Assembly: GCA_038093975.1 (NCBI GenBank)
Contig: JBBPTG010000249.1
Location: forward strand, 1 to 35,323
From: Chalciporus piperatus
Lineage: Eukaryota; Basidiomycota; Agaricomycetes; Boletales; Boletaceae
Length of the DNA stretch: 35,323 nt
Direction of reading: 5' to 3'
Shown here: in pieces, positions 29,665 through 35,323 of the stretch
How the letters are laid out: every line of letters starts with the position of its first letter
Position numbering within the stretch: position 1 is the first letter of the stretch
Notes under the pieces: generated by a model
Databases searched by the model: none
Told to the model about the DNA's origin: nothing
Seen by the model: only the letters and a program-made list of their open reading frames with translations
Position numbers and translations under genes: made by a program

Positions 29665-31462
29665 ATGCCAGCAAATACCAACAGTGAGCCCGGGAATGTG
29701 CAACCACCACTCAAAATCAAGTTCCGTAATCCCAAACTCGCAAGTACCAACAAGAATGTGACAGAGTCGGACAATGGCACCAGCATGTCAACAGAAACTC
29801 GCCACCCGTCGAACCAGAAGTCACCAGATCTCAAGGACGCACCAAAAGTGAATGTAGGTGAACTTTGAATCTGCATATACTCACTGTTTTGAATGTCCAG
29901 AAGCACGAGATCGCCCCGGGGAACTCAGACTTGGAGATTGAGGTCGTCGAAGGCAGGTAGTCTCTGAGCCTAAACAACACACTCATCATTTGATCTCACA
30001 TGCTTCAGGCACAACGAAATTTATCTACAGCAACAACCCGAGCCGCAAGCGGAAGCAGCCCTCAGCAGACTCATTCTCCGAAGGTGAACTTGACGACGAG
30101 CATCCTCCTACAAAGCCACAGCCGAAGAAGGCCAAACAAGTCAAAGCCACCGAGGACAAGACTAATGATGTTCGCATTTTTAGGGTTTACATGGAGATCT
30201 CGTCAACCACGACTACCATGGAGCCGAAGCGACCTGGAAAGGTTGCGAAAGCGATAACGATGACAACAACTGCCACCAAAGGGCCGTTCAAGTTCGATAC
30301 CTCTCGCCCCTTCTCCGATTTTCAACGCGAGGTTGCAAAGGCTCTTCCGTGTCGCGAGGTGCTCCTTCCCGTTTCGAAATTCGAGTGGAAGTTCGAAAAA
30401 GAGCCCCGATCGGCCCCGCGAAAGAAAATTTCAGACGTTGCAGGATTTGACGCCCTTATCGATGCAGTCGGCATGAGGCGAGCTACGGAGAACATTGTTG
30501 TATGGTTATACTTACCCAAGCCTGCGAAAGACGAGGAGGTAAGTCGCCAGCAATGCTGAATTATCACTGACGGTTGTCTCGTAGGACTGGGATACTGGAC
30601 GTTCCGATTATGTTGAACACCCATTCGATTTCGAAGCAGAATCTAACGAGAAGACAACGAAGGAACTGATCGTAAGTGTAAGCTTCATTCACGAAATAGA
30701 GAGTTTATAACATGTGTGTAAGGATGAGATGGCAGCGAAACGGAGCGCTGTGGCCGTGGCCTTAGAGAATGAATATCCGATGGGAAAGATCCCAATGTTC
30801 GAAGGCAAACGTGTTTGGCAGAACAACACGACGGGTAGCTATTTTGAGCTCACCCCAATGCGTATCAAGGTGTGGGCAAATGCAATTGTAAGTCGTTTCG
30901 TTCATTGTCGTATGGCCAGAATTCAACTTGTCTTTGTAACAAGGCTTCCGGGCAAGCTGGTCTTTTAGCTCCTCCGACATCAAGTCATTTCACGGAAGAC
31001 AAGAAAATCAAATCTGTTCCTGCAGCTCCTCTTTCGTCTCAAGTTCCTGCTGATGTGGCGAACATCCCAGCTGCAGCCTTCCCAGGATATCCACCACCGC
31101 CAGGCAGCTATCACCCATATTATCCCCCACCATATATGCCATACATGGCACCTCCAGCATACCAATACCCTTACGCTGCGCCACATGCCATGCCACCTCC
31201 CGCAGCGCAGCAACCTCGGTCGCCTGGGAGAATGACAATGGCTCACAACATTTCATTGGTGGAGTTTTGCAAAGAGTACGAGATCAGCGAAAGCGATCAA
31301 TGTAAGCTCGAGAAGCTTGAGTATCGCCCAGGTAACCAAGCAGTCGAGCGGCTTGACGACAGGGACTGGCGAGAGTTTGCGCAGTTCACTAAGCTAGGTT
31401 GGGAAGCTTTTCTGTCTGCTCATCGTGATTTTTGTAAGAAGATCATATCACGCAATGCATGA
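29665..31462 (+). CDS. Intact uncharacterised nuclear-type protein, 513 aa, six exons
   Basis: Exons: 29665-29853, 29901-29952, 30009-30538, 30585-30671, 30723-30887, 30944-31462. All frames join without stops (1542 nt). Intron 2 works in frame only as a GC-AG intron (29953-30008); the nearby GT at 29957 breaks the frame. Features: Ser/Thr/Asn-rich N-terminus; NLS-like SRKRKQPS and PKKAKQVK; a conserved-looking core with FKFDTSRPFSDFQREVAKAL, KFEWKFEKE and ENIVVWLYLPKPA; then YPMGKIPMFEGKRVWQNNTT and YFELTPMRIKVWANAI; a Pro/Tyr-rich stretch (GYPPPPGSYHPYYPPPYMPY); and a C-terminal helical domain with LVEFCKEYEISESDQCKLEK and DWREFAQFTKLGWEAFLSAH, possibly SAM-like. It is the only clearly undamaged multi-exon gene in the right half. 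The family is not named; function unknown. Confidence 0.75.
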
Positions 31463-31581
31463 TATTACACCTTACAGACCCTTTTTCACTTGGCACGTTT
31501 GTATGATTTTGTTGCATTGCAATGCTGTTTCCTCGGTATAGTCTCATCATGTGGTATGGAATGCATGTACCTGATTGTGTT

Positions 31582-31965
31582 CTACTGTTCAACAATGTAA
31601 CCTGTATGCTTGAACCAGTTCTCCGACTTCTCTGCAGTAATGCAACTTGTGGCCTCGATAAGCAATGCAATCGGATCTGCGATCTGACGTAGTTGATCGC
31701 CATATCGCCGTATATATGACTTGACTGTTCCTTCAAGTTGCATTATCACCCACCATCATAGAAAAACAAGACATACGTGTACTAAAGGATTCTTCGATCG
31801 GAGTAAGATCAGGTGAGTATGGGGGTAGGAAGAGTAGTATGCAACCTAGATTTGCTAGTGAGTCTAGAGGATCAACATCTAAATGATATACATACCCGCT
31901 TCCTCGATAAGATCCCGAAACTCAGCTGCATGATGGATTCGGAAATTATCAAGAACGAGCACAGA
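31582..31965 (-). pseudogene. Tc1/mariner (DDE_3) transposase, C-terminal exons only
   Basis: From an acceptor (CAG) at 31968-31966 the minus strand reads SVLVLDNFRIHHAAEFRDLI. After an intron GTATGT...TCTAG (about 31848-31899) it reads LFLPPYSPDLTPIEESF. After a second intron (GTATGT...TTGAAG, about 31734-31779) it ends YIRRYGDQLRQIADPIALLI, then EATSCITAEKSENWFKHTG with a stop at 31582-31584. LVLDN carries the second catalytic Asp, and PYSPDLTPIE carries the third acidic position of the DDE triad. The first Asp and the DNA-binding half are missing: homology stops exactly where the 31969-34016 element begins. Intron positions are approximate. Confidence 0.75.
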
Positions 31966-32169
31966 CTGCATCAGGAAAAACCTCTCCCTGAAAATTCTCA
32001 TAATTTTCAGAAAAAGTACATATTTGTCAACAATTTCACAGAATTTCTTATATTCTTCAGATTTGTTGATATTTGTGATAAATACTTGACCCTCTCATCA
32101 TGTGTATTAGATGATATTTCTTATATTTCACAATAATCATGGTAATTAGTGACATTTTATGATAATTCA

Positions 32170-32740
32170 TAGAAAAGTGTTTAAAAAAGAAGTGTAATCA
32201 AAAGTGTACTAGTAGGAAAGTGTATTAGCATTGAGTGTAGCAAAAGTGTAGTCCAAAGTGTGGGAAAGTGTGTTGTGTGAGTGTAGCAAAAGTGTACAAA
32301 AAAGCGTAGTAAAAGTGTAGTCCAAAGTGTGGGAAAATGTGTAGTGATTGAGTGTAGCAAAAGTGTACAAAAAAGCGTACGAAATGTAGTCAAAAGTGTA
32401 GCAAAGTGTAACTAGGTTAAGTGTATCTAAAGTGTACAAAAAAGCGTAGTAAAAGGGTAGTTAAAAGTGTGGCAGTGTAACTAGGATTGAGTGTAGCTAA
32501 AGTGTACAAAAAAGCGTAGTAAAAGTGTAGTCCAGAGTGTGGGAAAGTGTAGTATAAATGAGTGTAGCTAAAGTGTACAAAAAAGCGTACTAAAACTGTA
32601 CTCAAAGTGTAGTAAAGTGTGTACTGATTGAGTGTACTAGAATGTACCAAAAAAGCATACTAAAACTGTAGTTAAAAGTATAGGAAAGTGTAGGATAAAT
32701 GAATGTAGCTAAGGTGTACAAAAAAGCATAGATAAGTGTA
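32170..32740. repeat. ~85-bp tandem array (GTGTAGCAAAAGTGTACAAA)
   Basis: Six to seven imperfect units with GTGTACAAAAAAGCGTA, AAAGTGTAGTCCAAAGTG and GGGAAAGTGT words. All frames remain open over parts of it only because the unit lacks stops. A smaller, degenerate copy lies at 29290-29480. Confidence 0.85.
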
Positions 32741-32869
32741 GCCTAATTTTCCTAATGCTTGGACTTGACAAAAATCCGCAGGCGAGCAGGTCACGTGACC
32801 GTGTTGAACTCGCCGCGTCAGCATTTTCGAGTCTCTCAACCACTGCAATTACTACTACCATGACCCACC

Positions 32870-33500
32870 TCAACCTGCACGAAAACACAGCCGGCGAGGG
32901 CTCAACAGCCCCACCGGCACTCGAAGGTGAGTATTTACTCACTCGCTCACCAGCCGCACGGGCTCTTTGCCCCACCACCACCCCCCATTTCAAAACTCGA
33001 CACGAAAAAACGGCCGGCGTGGGCTCAACAGCTGGGCCGCCAGCATCGCGAGGTGAGCGACAACTCCCCCACCACCATATCTGCTCACCTCCTTCGAAGC
33101 CGCTTGGCCGTTGCCTCACCACAACCTCCCACTTCCAACTCGACACCAAAAACGCGGCCGGTGTGGGCTCAACAGCCCCGCCGCCGCTCGAAGGTGAGTT
33201 CAATCTCACCATCCACTACATCCACTCACCTCGTACCCAGTCACTCGGGCTGTTTGCCCCACCACGACCTCCCACCTCCACCACGACCTCCTACTTCCAC
33301 CTCGGTACCAAAAACATGGCCGGCGTGGGCTTGACAGCCCTGCCGGCATCACGAGGTGAATGACAACTCCCCCACCACCTCATCCTCTCACCTCGCTCAC
33401 AGCCGCACGGGCTCTTTGCCCCACCACCACCTCCCACCTCAAAACTCGACATGAAAAAACGGCCAGCGTGGGCTCGACAGCCCTGCCGACATCAGAGGTA
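32870..33500. repeat. ~120-165-bp tandem array (GCCGGCGTGGGCTCAACAGC)
   Basis: Five imperfect units, each with AAAACGGCCGGCGTGGGCTC, then a GGTGAGT or GGTGAGC donor-like word, then TGCCCCACCACCACCTCCCA and CAAAACTCGACACGAAA. Units begin near 32880, 33008, 33152, 33313 and 33455. A single related unit occurs at 8020-8080 inside the foldback element. Confidence 0.85.
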
Positions 33501-33968
33501 AATTTTTCCTCAGCCACCTACTCAACTGCTCACCTCAACTCGCTTGTGTATGCCACCACCCTCCTTCATCATCACCACCTCCAGCTCGCTCATGTATGCC
33601 CCCACCCTGACCCTCCATCTCATCATCATCATCATCTCTTACTAACATCAGCATCCATAGTTTTCCCTAACCCATCATCATTGTAGTGATATATTAGTAC
33701 ATGAGATGTAGTAGATACAGCTGCAATATATGTTTATTTATCCTTCTCTCCTCTTGACTGGTGTGAAGTGCAACTGAAAGAAGAGTAGTGAATGGCTGCA
33801 GAATTCATAATTAGCTGGCAATATCCATAAATTTTCTTAATAATTGGCTGGTAATATGGATTATTCTCAAGAATTCTTGAAATGATTTGGGGGGGCCAGG
33901 ATATCAACATAAAATGCAAGAAATGTTGTATTTCTACAAAATATCAGATTTTTGTTGCTTTTTCTTGA
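33501..33968. other. Right inner part of the 31969-34016 element, no gene
   Basis: It starts pyrimidine-rich with CATCATCATCAT, then becomes AT-rich. No supported coding sequence. Confidence 0.4.
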
Positions 33969-34139
33969 TAATATCAACAATTTCATACAATTATCAGGGG
34001 GAGGTTTTTCCTGATGTGCGTGGACATACGTCACATAGCGTAGTCCATTTGTACCCTGATCCAGGGCCAGCTGATCACCAATTAGGCCGTGGTCTACTGG
34101 CCGGCTAACGATTGGCCGCTGGTGTATGATCACCTAGGT

Positions 34140-34735
34140 TAGGGATCGGCTAGTAATAGAATGTACACGTAGAGTAGGGATCAGCCAATGTGCCATTGTG
34201 CCCTGGCAATGGGAATGGCCAACACAAAGGTTCCATGAGGTAGGACCTGGCCGACTGGTGCTAATCACCCAGTCCTGCCTGCATCAGGGTTCAGCCCATA
34301 GAGAATAGGGATAGGCCGATGTGTAAACCCTCCATGTGTAGGGAGCGGCCGATGGAGGGAATGTTTAGGGGTGGGCATTGGCCAGTGAATCATGTCTCCT
34401 ACAGCAGGCATGGCCCGATAGATTGAGTGTCAATGGGTAGGGATGGGCTGATGCAATGATGTCTATCTGTAGGAATGGGCCGATGCAACCCGCCTCAGTA
34501 GGTAGGGATGGGCCAATGCAACCCGCCTCAGTAGGTAGGGATGGGCCGATGCATTGAGGCTCCATGCGTAGGAATGGGCCGATGGGTTGAGCCTCAATGT
34601 GTAGGGATGGGCCGATGCAATCAGTGTCAATGTGTAGGGATGGGCCGATATTCTTATTGTCACTCGTTAGGGGTGGGCGGATGTAAAGTTAGTCCATGGG
34701 TAGGGATAAGCCAATGTGATCAGTGTCAATATTAT
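34140..34735. repeat. Minisatellite, GTAGGGATGGGCCGATG unit
   Basis: About a dozen units of roughly 35-60 bp sharing TAGGGATGGGCCGATG. The array is most regular from 34435 to 34700 and degenerates outward (GGATCGGC, GGATAGGCCGATG). Open frames here are by-products of the repeat. Confidence 0.8.
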
Positions 34736-34745
34736 ATGGCCTACA

Positions 34746-35024
34746 CTACATGACATTCCTCAGCCTCTCGAACATGTCCATCTGCCAGTGACGTAGCAAA
34801 GAAATCAGATGGAATATGTGTTGCCTACGAGTGTAGGCCAGAAATTCTAAGCGTTCAAACCTGATCCAAGATATGGCCATTAGCGTGGCATCATCATTTC
34901 TGGCCTGTTCTTCGGCGGCTGATTCCTCCAGGGCTGGTGTTCTCTGCACAGCCCTTGGGCCTAACCCATGTCCCGAGCGACTCACCCGCACCACAAACGA
35001 GTCATCAGCGACCCAACCGGCCCA
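34746..35024 (-). pseudogene. Coding fragment of unknown gene abutting an element end
   Basis: On the minus strand a protein-like frame begins at the boundary with the foldback-family terminus. It reads WAGWVADDSFVVRVSRSG, AALEESAAEEQARN-like residues, then ISWIRFERLEFLAYTRRQ and LLRHWQMDMFERLRNVM to a stop at 34746. The 5' part is missing. Not recognised. Confidence 0.3.
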
Positions 35025-35323
35025 CATCAGCAAGACTGCAAAAAGTCTGAAGTTACTGGATTGACTGGATCAGTTAAATCAGTCATTCAGTAGCCCAGTG
35101 GTCCAGTCATTCAGTCATTCAGTAGTCCAGTGGTTCAGCACTGCAGTCATTTCAGTTGTTTCCATAGCCCAGTTAACCAGTTAGCCAGTCATTCCAGTCA
35201 TCTTAGTAGCCCAGCGGCTGAGTAGTCCAATCATCCAGTCATTTCAGTTATCTTAGTAGCCCAGTGGTTGAGTGGTCCAGTCATTCAGTAATTTCAGTAA
35301 TTTCAGTAGCCCAGTAGCCTAGT
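35025..35323. mobile_element. Left end of another foldback-family element (runs off window)
   Basis: It starts CATCAGCAAGACTGCAAAAA, the same terminus as at 6909, followed by a CCAGT array to the window edge. Confidence 0.8.

Larger units (their letters stand above)
31969..34016. mobile_element. TIR-bounded non-coding element full of minisatellites
   Basis: The left end CATCAGGAAAAACCTCTCCC is matched at the right end by the reverse complement of CATCAGGAAAAACCTCCCCC. The similarity continues more loosely for about 40 bp inward. TG may be the 2-bp target duplication. The interior holds two arrays (32170-32740 and 32870-33500) and AT-rich arms. No transposase is coded. Its left end lies 4 bp from the mariner exon. 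Confidence 0.6.

Noticed and set aside
32181..32650. Leu/Thr/Phe-rich minus-strand frames
   Set aside because: They are by-products of the ~85-bp tandem array, with no independent support.
34365..34753. Small frames on both strands in the GGGATGGGCCGATG minisatellite
   Set aside because: They are repeat-derived with no codon signal.

Overview
This window looks like a repeat-rich, gene-poor stretch of a basidiomycete (Agaricomycete) nuclear genome. The reasons are short spliceosomal introns of about 45-63 nt with GTRNGY/CTRAY/YAG signals, two Plavaka-type (EnSpm/CACTA-like) transposase genes, a DUF6532-type gene, a DUF6729-type gene and a Tad1-like LINE fragment. A Rhizoctonia/Ceratobasidium-like genome would fit, but the sequence alone does not prove it.

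Layout. 1-709: 3' part of a tyrosine recombinase gene with one intron. 832-2413 (-): a spliced, open gene with a SAP-like segment and an acidic tail. 3081-3362 and 3961-6180 (-): decayed genes of unknown function with a possible LTR between them. 6274-11867 (+): a Plavaka transposase pseudogene split by a 2.6-kb long-inverted-repeat (foldback) element at 6909-9473. 12038-13443: a hAT-type non-autonomous element holding a nested, 5'-truncated LINE. 13681-14042: a stranded terminus of the foldback family.

14842-28446 (+): the remains of one very large gene coding for AT-hooks, a zinc-ribbon-like segment and DUF6729 region, a DEDDy-exonuclease-like domain and a C-terminal Cys cluster. It has been split by three insertions: hAT MITE 15368-16056 (8-bp TSD), hAT MITE 16773-17365 (8-bp TSD), and a 6.9-kb Plavaka transposon at 21210-28111 (TA duplication). 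The Plavaka element carries a transposase (-) and, divergent from it, a DUF6532-type gene (+). Removing the Plavaka element plus one TA restores the host frame exactly.

29665-31462 (+): an intact six-exon gene (513 aa) of a family I cannot name. 31582-31965 (-): C-terminal exons of a Tc1/mariner (DDE_3) transposase, abutted by a TIR-bounded element (31969-34016) full of minisatellites. 34140-34735: a minisatellite. 34746-35024 (-): a coding fragment. 35025-end: the start of another foldback-family element.

The most unusual signals are: (i) the layered insertions that hide one giant DUF6729/exonuclease-like gene, whose exonuclease motifs look non-catalytic; (ii) tandem repeats whose every unit carries a complete intron-like set of signals (GTAAGT, TACTAAC, CAG), most clearly in the leader of the DUF6532 gene; and (iii) many in-frame TGA/TAA codons that look like C-to-T changes across unrelated genes, suggesting RIP-like or methylation-driven decay.
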